Shown one piece after another: positions 38,723 through 46,506 of a stretch of DNA of 64,000 nt. This DNA comes from an uncultured Opitutaceae bacterium. GTDB taxonomy: Bacteria; Verrucomicrobiota; Verrucomicrobiia; Opitutales; Opitutaceae. How positions within the stretch are numbered: position 1 is the first letter of the stretch; each line of letters opens with the position of its first letter. Where the stretch lies: contig OX638348.1 in NCBI GenBank assembly GCA_951813085.1, positions 2,985,627 through 3,049,626 on the forward strand, given 5' to 3'. Made by a program: the position numbers and the translations under genes. Below the pieces are notes generated by a model, which was not told the origin of the DNA, made no database searches, and saw only the letters and a program-made list of their open reading frames with translations.

Positions 38723-38748
38723 AAAAGAGGCCTTCGGGCCTCTTTTTT
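38723..38748 (+). terminator. Rho-independent terminator
   Basis: AAAAGAGGCC-TTCG-GGCCTCTTTT, a 10-bp stem with a stable UUCG loop and a run of T, 25 bases after the oxidoreductase stop. Confidence 0.93.
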
Positions 38749-38828
38749 GCGTAGATTTTCCAGTCGCCAGTATCGACCTCGCTATGACCACACGTGAGTA
38801 ATTGTTTCGTTAGCACCAAGCGCCTCAT

Positions 38829-39801
38829 TCATAGCGCTGCCTTAATTTCCTTCTGCCGTTGAAGCCATACCCAATCGCTGGAATTGGGTACGAGCTTTTC
38901 TTCAAGGAGGAAATTGAGCGTCCATATGGGCCATTGCCCCCCGGAACGAGTGAAACGCACCGTCTCGTCCGCTGGGATCCCCCAGCCCTTGCCATTGGAA
39001 AAGCCATGATCTCCGCGTGACACGATATGCAGTTCTACAGGGAGGGACATTTTCTTCATCGCTTGATAAAACACGAAGCTGTTCTCAACTTTTACCACAT
39101 CATCGTTCGCATGAACCATGAATATAGGAGGCGTTTCTTGGGTAACATTGAATTCTCCGGAATATCTCTTTCCCACTTCCTCAGAAACGCTTTCTCTCAG
39201 CAGGTTTACTTTGGAATTGCGGTGACCGTGAGCCATAAAGGATATAACCGGATATATCAGAAAGGCGAAGTCCGGTCGCGAGCTCAGTTGTTCGATTGGG
39301 TCCTTGGACTCGTTATCGCCCTCAAGCCAGCGGGTTGCAGACATGCAGGACAAGTGTCCACCCGCAGAGAAACCCATGATTCCCACTTTAGCATTCTCAA
39401 TCCCAAGCTCTTTCGATTGATGCTTCATGGTTCTGGACGGCGCGCTGAGCGTCACGCAAGGTGGAATACTCTGTCTTGGCAGGTGACCATTCCCCTTTTT
39501 TCGGTAGTAGATATTTCAGTACAGCCGCATATACGCCCTGCTTGGCGTACTAGGCAGCAACGCTGTAACCTTCGTCGACCATAGTTTGCCTGGCATAGCC
39601 GCCCCCGGGGCAGATGATGGCGATAACCGGAACGGATCCCACATTCCTATCCGGCTCATAGATTGCAAGCGTGGGTACGTTGTCCGGGTCGATTCCCTGG
39701 AGAGCCGGGTGACCATCGGGCCAGAGCGGGCTCGAGGGAACGCTCGAATAGGCAACGCTGAGAATTAATGAAAAACTAAGGGTGAAGAGGATGCCTTTCA
39801 T
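38829..39801 (-). pseudogene. Secreted acetylxylan-esterase-like hydrolase, two lesions
   Basis: The start at 39801 gives a signal peptide (FTLSFSLILSVAYSS), SSPLWPDGHPALQG and the oxyanion motif CPGGGYA. A TAG at 39550-39552 interrupts after EGYSVAA; the same frame then reads YAKQGVYAAVLKYLLP up to RDAQRAVQN. One surplus C in agaaCCatgaag then shifts to the frame MKHQSKELGIENAKVGIMGFSAGGHLSC (nucleophile elbow GFSAGG), ending at 38829. With a premature stop and an indel, decay is more likely than a base-calling error. Confidence 0.87.
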
Positions 39802-39899
39802 TTTATTAGAACCTCACTCAAAGCCTATCTCGAAATCGGTTGCGAGCCTAATGGTCTCATAGTGTTGACCTCAATCCCCTGTCTTTCAGCATAACCAAC

Positions 39900-40865
39900 G
39901 TGAAATCGATTGTACCTTGGGCCGCGCTGCTTTTCTCAACACACCTTTGTTTCGCCGGGGACGAAGAAGTCTGCCTAGCGGACCCAGCCCTCTACAAGCA
40001 TGATGGGGTTTACTACCTCTTTGGAACGGAGCCGCCGCCGCAGGTTGGGTTTCGAATCTACGCCTCCAAAGACCTCGAAGACTGGTATGTGCCCGACACT
40101 GCGTACGAAGGAGGATACGTGCTTAAGGCCGGCACTCAGGCCTTCGGTACGGAAGGCTTTTGGGCCCCACAGGTGATTGATTACGAGGGAAAGGTGACTA
40201 TGCTCTATACCGCGAATCGACAGATCGCTGTGGCTTCGGCAGATCACCCCACCGGACCCTTCCTGCAGCAGGAGGTTCGCGCGCTGAACGAGGATCACCA
40301 GGAGATCGATCCGTTCCTATTTCAAGACGATGACGGAACACTCTACCTCTACCATGCCCGCAAGCATGAAGGGAACCATATCTATGTCGTGGAGATGGAG
40401 AGCGATCTCAACCGCGTAAAAGAAAAGACCTTGAAGCACTGTATATCCGTGCAAGAGGGAACCTGGGAGAACACCCCCGACTATTCTCTCGAAGCGATCG
40501 CCGAAGGCCCTACCCTCGTTAAACGGAAAGGCACCTACTATCTTATCTATTCGGCCAACCATTTCATGAGCGTCACCTACGGCGTAGGCTATGCCACCGC
40601 TCCCACGCCGACTGGTCCTTGGACCCGCTACAGCGGCAATCCCATTATTCGTAAGGAATTTTTGGATATAAACGGAACCGGACATGGCGATATATTTATG
40701 GATGGAGACGACATGTACTACGTTTTCCATACGCACGCCTCCGACGAAGAGGTCCGCCCGCGCCACACCATGCTGGTGAAAATGGAATTCCAAGAAGCCT
40801 CGTCAGGCATCGACAAGATCGTCGTAGACTACGATACGGCAACCTATCTTAATTTGAGCGAATAG
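39900..40865 (+). CDS. Secreted GH43-type glycosidase
   Basis: 321 residues from a GTG at 39900, which begins a signal peptide (KSIVPWAALLFSTHLCFAG). The three GH43 carboxylates are visible: Asp28 in LADPALYKHDG (base), Asp137 in QEIDPFLFQDDDG (pKa modulator) and Glu202 in IAEGPTLVKRKG (acid). Five-bladed propeller spacing and YLIYSANHF fit arabinofuranosidase/xylosidase members, which are inverting enzymes. No carbohydrate-binding module is attached. It diverges from the broken esterase, and both probably acted on hemicellulose-like material. Confidence 0.92.
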   Translation: MKSIVPWAALLFSTHLCFAGDEEVCLADPALYKHDGVYYLFGTEPPPQVGFRIYASKDLEDWYVPDTAYEGGYVLKAGTQAFGTEGFWAPQVIDYEGKVTMLYTANRQIAVASADHPTGPFLQQEVRALNEDHQEIDPFLFQDDDGTLYLYHARKHEGNHIYVVEMESDLNRVKEKTLKHCISVQEGTWENTPDYSLEAIAEGPTLVKRKGTYYLIYSANHFMSVTYGVGYATAPTPTGPWTRYSGNPIIRKEFLDINGTGHGDIFMDGDDMYYVFHTHASDEEVRPRHTMLVKMEFQEASSGIDKIVVDYDTATYLNLSE

Positions 40866-41150
40866 GAATATTGACCGCGGAGGACGCTGAGATCGCGGAG
40901 CAATCTAAGAGTACAAACTCGATAGAGAATTGCCAGCGGTCATCGTCCTTCAAAGTCACAGCGTACAAAAGTGTACTACCAGCCAACCCGGTCATTCCTG
41001 CCGACGCATCGCAAAGGATCATCAACTTAAACCCGCCGGGATGGCGCGTTTTTCCCGATGAGATTCGAAGTCCGTTAAACCGCGTGAGCGCGCTCCCAAT
41101 ATTAACTCAGCGTCCTCTGCGTCCTCCGTGGTTAAACCCTTTTCGAAATG
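40866..41150. repeat. Inverted pair of CGCGGAGGACGCTGAG repeats
   Basis: TTGACCGCGGAGGACGCTGAG... at 40871-40900 and its complement-oriented partner AACTCAGCGTCCTCTGCGTCCTCCGTGGTTAAACC at 41104-41138 enclose about 200 bases without a supported gene. The units are related to those at 28078 and 42142. Confidence 0.75.
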
Positions 41151-41177
41151 AGCACTAGTTGTGGAAACGCCGAACTG

Positions 41178-41636
41178 CTAGGAATTACTTTCCCCACCCA
41201 GCTCTTCCTTTTTTCTGGATGCGTTTCGCTTCTTTCGCTTTTGCTCTGCGGTTAGAAGTTCGTCTACCTCAGCCTTAAACTGGCTGAACTTCTCCTGAGT
41301 GAGTTGAAACGCATTCAATTGCTCCGAAGTTAGCTCTGCCTTTTTCTGTAAGCGCGACCAGTACACGCCCTCTTCCAATTTCAAGTCTCGCAGCTCACGA
41401 TGGGCTTTATCTCTCCTCGCCATCACGTCCCCGTCAATTCCTACCCGCATCCTTAAAGCGTCGACTTCCGTTCGCAGGTCAACGCTCAGTTGATTGTAGG
41501 CGGCAAGCTGCTTGTCTGTCAGATCAACGGCCTCTAGGCGCCCTAGCAAAAACTTCGCCACCATCAAATGCCGCACTTCCTCTCCATGGAGAATTGGACT
41601 CAGGCAAAATAGGAAAAGTAGAATCAATAGGCGCAT
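41178..41636 (-). CDS. Small exported helical protein
   Basis: 152 residues from the ATG complement at 41636, which gives a clean signal peptide (RLLILLFLFCLSPILHG). The mature part is helical and charged, with two LTxxQL turns (DLTDKQLAAYNQL and ELTSEQLNAFQL). These recall the LTxxQ motif of Spy/CpxP-like periplasmic proteins, but I would not assign that family. The tail is basic (EQKRKKRNASRKK). Function unknown. Confidence 0.7.
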   Translation of the reverse strand: MRLLILLFLFCLSPILHGEEVRHLMVAKFLLGRLEAVDLTDKQLAAYNQLSVDLRTEVDALRMRVGIDGDVMARRDKAHRELRDLKLEEGVYWSRLQKKAELTSEQLNAFQLTQEKFSQFKAEVDELLTAEQKRKKRNASRKKEELGGESNS

Positions 41637-41735
41637 ACAAATCACAGTGTCCTATGTAAATACACTTGAAGCGCAACAGCGAAAGGAGCGAAGCGACTAC
41701 CAGACGTTGATCACGCAGTGTAGATTCTCCCTGGT

Positions 41736-42047
41736 TTAGACCTTCGAGCAGCGTATCAATAGGGAATCACGTATCGCTGCCTCGCGCAGTTGTTTGGTTT
41801 CCATAACCGCTGGATCGAGACGAAAGTCCTCGAAGGCTTTCTGGCTCGGCCATTCAACAAAGAACAAAAGATCGGCATCGAACTCGCCGATCAATGACGC
41901 GTCAGGCTGATAGGATTCGGTCAATCTTCCTCCGTATCGAATCACGTGCGCAACCACCGCGTTCAAGTATTCCTGATATTTCTCGGCGCCACCCTGCGGT
42001 TTAAACCACAGGGCATTCATCATGTAGATCTTTTCATCTTCAGCCAT
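41736..42047 (-). CDS. DUF1330-like dimeric alpha-beta barrel protein
   Basis: 103 residues, with MMNALWFKPQGGAEKYQEYL, then AHVIRYGGRLTESY and LLFFVEWPSQKAFEDFRLDP. That strand-helix pattern is typical of DUF1330/ABM-like ferredoxin-fold proteins. No catalytic residue is evident. It stands alone between the exported helical protein and small membrane proteins. Confidence 0.72.
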   Translation of the reverse strand: MAEDEKIYMMNALWFKPQGGAEKYQEYLNAVVAHVIRYGGRLTESYQPDASLIGEFDADLLFFVEWPSQKAFEDFRLDPAVMETKQLREAAIRDSLLIRCSKV

Positions 42048-42141
42048 CGTATTCTATTTCCTAATTCAGCGCTGGCAGGATCGCCTCCGAGCGATGCGAT
42101 AGCAACTGCGTAATCGGCGATTAAGAGTCTATTGAATCTGG

Positions 42142-42173
42142 ATTAAACCGCAGAGTGCGCGGAGGAAGCTGAG
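42142..42173 (+). repeat. CGCAGAG-type repeat unit
   Basis: ATTAAACCGCAGAGTGCGCGGAGGAAGCTGAG is a member of the repeat family at 28078 and 40871. Just after it, at 42187-42204, is a small inverted repeat (ACGCTCA-TTGT-TGAGCGT) without a T-tract. The rest of 42048-42235 shows no gene. Confidence 0.65.
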
Positions 42174-42235
42174 TTTCAATATTGGACAACGCTCATTGTT
42201 GAGCGTCGCGACTGGACCGGCTCAATTTCAGCCTA

Positions 42236-42433
42236 TCATGCTTTGAACTTTGCAGCGTCGATTGTTGACCACAGATGGATTAGCCAAATTACTATGGACA
42301 ACCATAGGATTCCAGCTAGTACAAACTGGATGATCGCTATGACCAACCTGGCCTGCAACAGCTGCCCCAGCCCTAGAATGAAAAAACTACAAAGCACCGC
42401 AAGCACGTTCCCTCCTGATCCTTGTCCTGACAT
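42236..42433 (-). CDS. Small membrane protein, TM2-like
   Basis: 65 residues with two hydrophobic spans. VLCSFFILGLGQLLQAR then AIIQFVLAGILWLSIVIWLIHLW resembles small TM2 or YqaE-like proteins with a G-x-GQ turn between helices. A short polar tail (STIDAAKFKA) follows. Function unknown. Confidence 0.65.
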   Translation of the reverse strand: MSGQGSGGNVLAVLCSFFILGLGQLLQARLVIAIIQFVLAGILWLSIVIWLIHLWSTIDAAKFKA

Positions 42434-42535
42434 AGTAAATTAGTGTGAGCTAAATTATTATTACTGTGAGATTTCTACCTTCATCAAACCAAATCGACTT
42501 GCTCGTTACCATTCCTGAACTGTCTAAAAAGTGCT

Positions 42536-42814
42536 TTATCCATGAGTAAATAATAATAAAATAGCGATAATGCTTCCAATACTTAGCGCTAGAGAAACGT
42601 AACCAATCACCAAACCAGCCAAAGCTAATCCTCTTCCCTTGACGCTTGATTCTCTCCTGCACTCAGATCTCGCTTTATGGCTGCAAAGGATGGCCGGAAC
42701 AGATAGCAACGGCCCTAAGAAGAGTGTTATAAACGTGAAGCCGGAGGATAGAATCGACAGAATCAAAGACGCTATTGCCATTCCGGAGGTTCGATGTGTT
42801 GTACTTACATCCAT
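42536..42814 (-). CDS. DUF4190-type membrane protein
   Basis: 92 residues. SGMAIASLILSIL at the start and the later GRGLALAGLVIGYVSLAL are the usual two DUF4190 helices; PAILCSHKARSECRR lies between them. Such proteins are common in bacterial membranes with unknown roles. It precedes the XRE remnant on the same strand. Confidence 0.75.
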   Translation of the reverse strand: MDVSTTHRTSGMAIASLILSILSSGFTFITLFLGPLLSVPAILCSHKARSECRRESSVKGRGLALAGLVIGYVSLALSIGSIIAILLLFTHG

Positions 42815-42838
42815 ATTCTTTTTAATAACCCTTAAATT

Positions 42839-43099
42839 CTAGTCCTCTGTGTGTCTCAAGAGTGCCCGCGGAGTGGGTACGTGCTGAACTCCCAAGGCAA
42901 TCATTACACGCAGCGCCGTATCAAAGGAAACCCCCTCACCCTTCTCTAGATTGCGAATCGTTCGAACCGACACGCCCGCCTCGTCCGCAAGGCTTCCCTA
43001 GGGCACATTATGTGAGAGCCGGATTTGCTCCAAGCGCTGACAGAGCGCTTTTTCAATCTGGTCGCTTGTCGCAGTCGAAAAATCGATTAAATAGGACAT
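42839..43099 (-). pseudogene. XRE-type HTH regulator with amber stop
   Basis: Reading from the ATG complement at 43099: KALCQRLEQIRLSHNVP, then TAG at 42998-43000, then GSLADEAGVSVRTIRNLEKGEGVSFDTAL and on to 42839. CAG in place of TAG would restore an 86-residue HipB/XRE-like protein. The recognition helix is VSVRTIRNLE. The frame is too broken to appear as one ORF but the homology pattern is plain. Confidence 0.8.
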
Positions 43100-43105
43100 A
43101 ACTCT

Positions 43106-44026
43106 TTAATTATCGGCAATATTTTGCTCTTTGTCTAGTTTTTTTTGGGAATTATGTATTCCCTTTTGAGATACTCGTTCAACCAACTTGATTTCTTCCT
43201 CGGGCAGCGATTGCCTATAGGCTCTATTAGGTCTGGAAAAAATCGACTTGTTGAGATTTTTCCAGAGTTGACTCTTGCGTGACGCTACCTGCGCTTCCGT
43301 CGACTTATGGAACTGGAGCATCGCGGGTGAGAATCTTATCCCAATAAAGGCGCAAACGCTCTTTAGTGATCCGAGGGGATCCGCTACTAAATCTTCATAT
43401 TTGAGGAAGTGGAATTTTTCTGGAAGTCTTTTTGCCGCATTTAAGCAGAGAGCGTTTAGCTCATGCCATTGCTTGGCTATGAAATATGGATGCTTGTTGC
43501 CTACGACCGCTTTTTTGAATGAAGCGGTGACGTCTCTAGGGTCCCTTGTTAGGTATATAAAAGACGCCTGCGGGGCGGCGTTCAAGATTTCATCGATCCA
43601 ACGAATATTTTGCACGCTTTTGCATACCCAACCCTCCGCATTTCGGTTTCTGGCGAGATTGTTCATTAAAGCCAAATATACTCCAGCAAGGCTGTTTTTT
43701 GCAGCAGCGCTCGCAATCTCAATTGGGCTGGGTTCGAAGTCTTGCCATGGAATTGGATTTGCTTTTGCAAGTTCCAGCATGTCAGTCGCCATCCATACTA
43801 ATCTTCTCGATGGGGGAAGCTGATTGTAGGCGGCTTCGAATGGCATCAAGCGCTGAAGGAAGTGTGGTGGGTGAGGGCAACTCAAGGCCCCAGATTGGTC
43901 GAGCATCAATCGGAGTAGATTGGATCCGGACCGTTGCTCTCCTACTATGAAAACATTTTTGAAACTAGAATTCATCACTGGACCGGAGCCACGGGCTACA
44001 TCACCTTCGTTGATTGGTTTTTGCAT
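43106..44026 (-). CDS. PAPS-dependent sulfotransferase family protein
   Basis: 306 residues; a start at Met18 (43975) is also possible. The 5'-phosphosulfate loop is VGEQRSGSNLLRLML and the 3'-phosphate motif is YLTRDPRDVTASFKK. The body is all cytoplasmic in appearance. The family moves sulfate from PAPS to carbohydrates, lipids or other small molecules. It is divergent from the arylsulfotransferase-like gene, sharing a 180-base intergenic region, which may reflect joint regulation. Confidence 0.9.
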   Translation of the reverse strand: MQKPINEGDVARGSGPVMNSSFKNVFIVGEQRSGSNLLRLMLDQSGALSCPHPPHFLQRLMPFEAAYNQLPPSRRLVWMATDMLELAKANPIPWQDFEPSPIEIASAAAKNSLAGVYLALMNNLARNRNAEGWVCKSVQNIRWIDEILNAAPQASFIYLTRDPRDVTASFKKAVVGNKHPYFIAKQWHELNALCLNAAKRLPEKFHFLKYEDLVADPLGSLKSVCAFIGIRFSPAMLQFHKSTEAQVASRKSQLWKNLNKSIFSRPNRAYRQSLPEEEIKLVERVSQKGIHNSQKKLDKEQNIADN

Positions 44027-44206
44027 ATAAGTTTCGCGATACGGTTTCTATTCGGGGCGCTAGCTTCGATGTTAGCGGGTATGGTATTCTAGCTGATTTC
44101 TGAGGTTGAGCGAAGTCGATTTCAGATGATCGCCCTAGATCATAATGGTTGACAATAGTAGTAGTGATGATCGATGCTAGGAGAAAATACGAGTATTTTT
44201 GCGCTT

Positions 44207-45598
44207 ATGGATAAATTTTGCAGGTTTCTCTCAGTGGTCTCGGTTTGTTTCGTATTTTTCGAAGAGCCCCGCGCAGCCAATCAAGATGCGGAATGGCAGC
44301 CTGAAGGGCTTGTTCTTAAGACTAAGGACGCCTCTGGCATGGACGTTCTGATTAGCCCTCTAAAGGAGAGGAAAAGCTATTTAGTTGATGTCGATGGGGT
44401 GATCGTCAAGGAATGGGAATCTGAATACAGGGTAGCGTTGGCTTCGTATCTCACGCCGGACGGGGGCCTTATTCGATCCGGTCGATTAGAGACCAATATT
44501 CCGGAACGGTTCCGCAAAGGTGGCGGGAGGGGGGGCGTGCTTGAGCGTTTCGATAGCGAAGGAAAGAAAGTTTGGCATTTCGAGTACTCATCGGAAGAGG
44601 CTATTCTGCATCATGACTTCAAGCTTCTCTCTAACGGCAACGTTGTGGCAATCGCTTGGGCGGCTGTCGACCTGGATGCAGCAGCAGCAGCCGGGCGGGT
44701 AGACGTTGGACTTTTCGGGCATTCGCTCTGGTACACTCGCATAATTGAAATTGAGCCGGTCTACCCGGAAGGCGGTAGAATTGTTTGGCAGTGGGATTCC
44801 TGGGACCACATCATTCAGGATGCCGACCGAAACAAGCCGAATTTTGGAAGAATCGCGAGAAGCCCCGAGAAAATCAATATCAACTATTATCGACTTCCCG
44901 CGCGATCATCAAATGGCGGGGAAAACGAGGAGATTCTACAGCGAAGAAGGACTGAGGGTCTCGGCATTGGTCGAATGGACTGGATGCATGCCAACTCTAT
45001 AGATTACGACGAGAAAACAGGATATGTACTGCTTAGCGTGCATGGTTTCGATGAAATTTGGGTAGTCGACCGGAACGCCCCAGAAGATGGACTAGCCTAT
45101 CGGTTTGGCAATCCCCGGCCCGTTTATATGGATCCAAGGATAGATCCATTCTTTTACCGGCAACACGACGCCCAGTGGGTGGGAGGAGAAGGGGGTGAGT
45201 TGCGGATACTTGTGTTCAACAATGGATCCGCCGACAGCTATCATCACTATTCGAGCTTGGTTGAACTGACGCTGCCGTGGAGCGAGGATGAAGGTTTTCG
45301 GAAGTCAAGCAATGGGTCTTACGCTCCGCCCGCGATCGCGTGGCGATATGATGGACCCGAGGGACTAGAGCGAAGCCTCTTCGCTAGCAGGATGTCAGGA
45401 ACTCAGCGCTTACCCAATGGGAATACGATATACTGCGATGGACCTAAGGGCAGGATATTCGAAATTGCTCCGTACGGGACAGTGGCTTGGGAATATTGGA
45501 ATCCATTCGGTACTTTCGGTCCTGAAAGCAGCGACCCAAGGCATCGCAGCTCAACGCGACCTCTCTTCAAGGTCCGATTCTATCCAGTTTCGCAGTAG
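44207..45598 (+). CDS. Arylsulfotransferase-like (ASST) secreted propeller enzyme
   Basis: 463 residues from the ATG at 44207 (signal peptide FCRFLSVVSVCFVFFEEPRA). Propeller features are SYLVDVDGVIVKEW, LTPDGGLIRSG, HHDFKLLSNGNVVAIAW and DWMHANSIDYDEKTGYVLLSVHG, the Arylsulfotran_2 pattern; the last holds the candidate catalytic His. Known ASSTs transfer sulfate between phenolic esters by a ping-pong mechanism without PAPS, in the periplasm. Whether this branch keeps activity is uncertain. Confidence 0.85.
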   Translation: MDKFCRFLSVVSVCFVFFEEPRAANQDAEWQPEGLVLKTKDASGMDVLISPLKERKSYLVDVDGVIVKEWESEYRVALASYLTPDGGLIRSGRLETNIPERFRKGGGRGGVLERFDSEGKKVWHFEYSSEEAILHHDFKLLSNGNVVAIAWAAVDLDAAAAAGRVDVGLFGHSLWYTRIIEIEPVYPEGGRIVWQWDSWDHIIQDADRNKPNFGRIARSPEKININYYRLPARSSNGGENEEILQRRRTEGLGIGRMDWMHANSIDYDEKTGYVLLSVHGFDEIWVVDRNAPEDGLAYRFGNPRPVYMDPRIDPFFYRQHDAQWVGGEGGELRILVFNNGSADSYHHYSSLVELTLPWSEDEGFRKSSNGSYAPPAIAWRYDGPEGLERSLFASRMSGTQRLPNGNTIYCDGPKGRIFEIAPYGTVAWEYWNPFGTFGPESSDPRHRSSTRPLFKVRFYPVSQ

Positions 45599-45710
45599 TA
45601 AGATATTATAGTCACGTAACTTAAGATAGTCTTCATAGTAATATATGCGTAATTACTTGACTTCGTTTAACGGGGTACTTTTTCTGGGGTAGAATCTGTA
45701 GTATCCCACC

Positions 45711-46454
45711 ATGAAGATCCTTACCCCGTTCCTTAATGGACCGCATTTGCGGTCAGTACTTTTTGTATTTTCCTTCACATGCTTCCTCGGTGTCGCCTCG
45801 GCGCAGGAATGGCCTAGCGAGCCGAAGACCGTCAAGGGAGAAGAGATCGAAGACCGGCTTAAGGGCGCTTGGGGGCTGACTCATGGGGTCGCTGCTAGGA
45901 ATGCGCTGAGAGATGGCGATGTTCCCTCGGCCCGCGCAGCGCTTCGCCGATTGGCTGCCGCGGACCCGCAACTCGCCGATCCTGACGCCAACGAAAGCCT
46001 GCTTCTAATTGAGCTCATGGAGTCGAGGACCGTGAAGTCGAGCGATGGCGCTGCCCGTTCACTGGTCCGCGATGCACTCTCAAGACAATCCTCGAAGGAT
46101 CCTGAGGCAATGTTCCTTAGAGCCACTGCATTGACTGACTACCTAGGCGATGGTCAGAAGGCGGTTGAACTATATCGAAGGATCGTTTCGGGCTATACAG
46201 GAAGGAATGCTGATCTGAGCACAGCGGAGAGCCTGACTGAGGCGTACAAGAGGGCAATCGACAGGGGAGACGAGCCCTCCGGCTACCAGCGACGGGCCTA
46301 TGGTCGTTTGCTGAAAGTTCTCGCTCTTCGAGAATCGTCGACCCCATCTGAGGCAGCTGAGCTGCCATCGGTTGTCGAGGGCGTATCCGTGGGCGAGGGC
46401 GAAGGAAATGGTATGGAAGGAATCGTTGGCGATGTCCTGTCAACCCCTCGCTAA
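45711..46454 (+). CDS. Exported TPR-like helical protein
   Basis: 247 residues with a signal peptide (LRSVLFVFSFTCFLGVASAQ). The body is alanine-rich helices of TPR spacing: ALRDGDVPSARAALRRLAA, DPEAMFLRATALTDYLGDGQKAVELYRRIV. The C-terminus is Gly/Glu/Val-rich (VGEGEGNGMEGIVG). It lies 52 bases before the RHS gene on the same strand, so it may be co-expressed and help export or processing of the RHS protein; that is inference. Function otherwise unknown. Confidence 0.72.
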   Translation: MKILTPFLNGPHLRSVLFVFSFTCFLGVASAQEWPSEPKTVKGEEIEDRLKGAWGLTHGVAARNALRDGDVPSARAALRRLAAADPQLADPDANESLLLIELMESRTVKSSDGAARSLVRDALSRQSSKDPEAMFLRATALTDYLGDGQKAVELYRRIVSGYTGRNADLSTAESLTEAYKRAIDRGDEPSGYQRRAYGRLLKVLALRESSTPSEAAELPSVVEGVSVGEGEGNGMEGIVGDVLSTPR

Positions 46455-46506
46455 TCGTCGCCGACCAACTCCGCAATTTCGTTTTCCAACCTTAACAGCA
46501 TCGATC

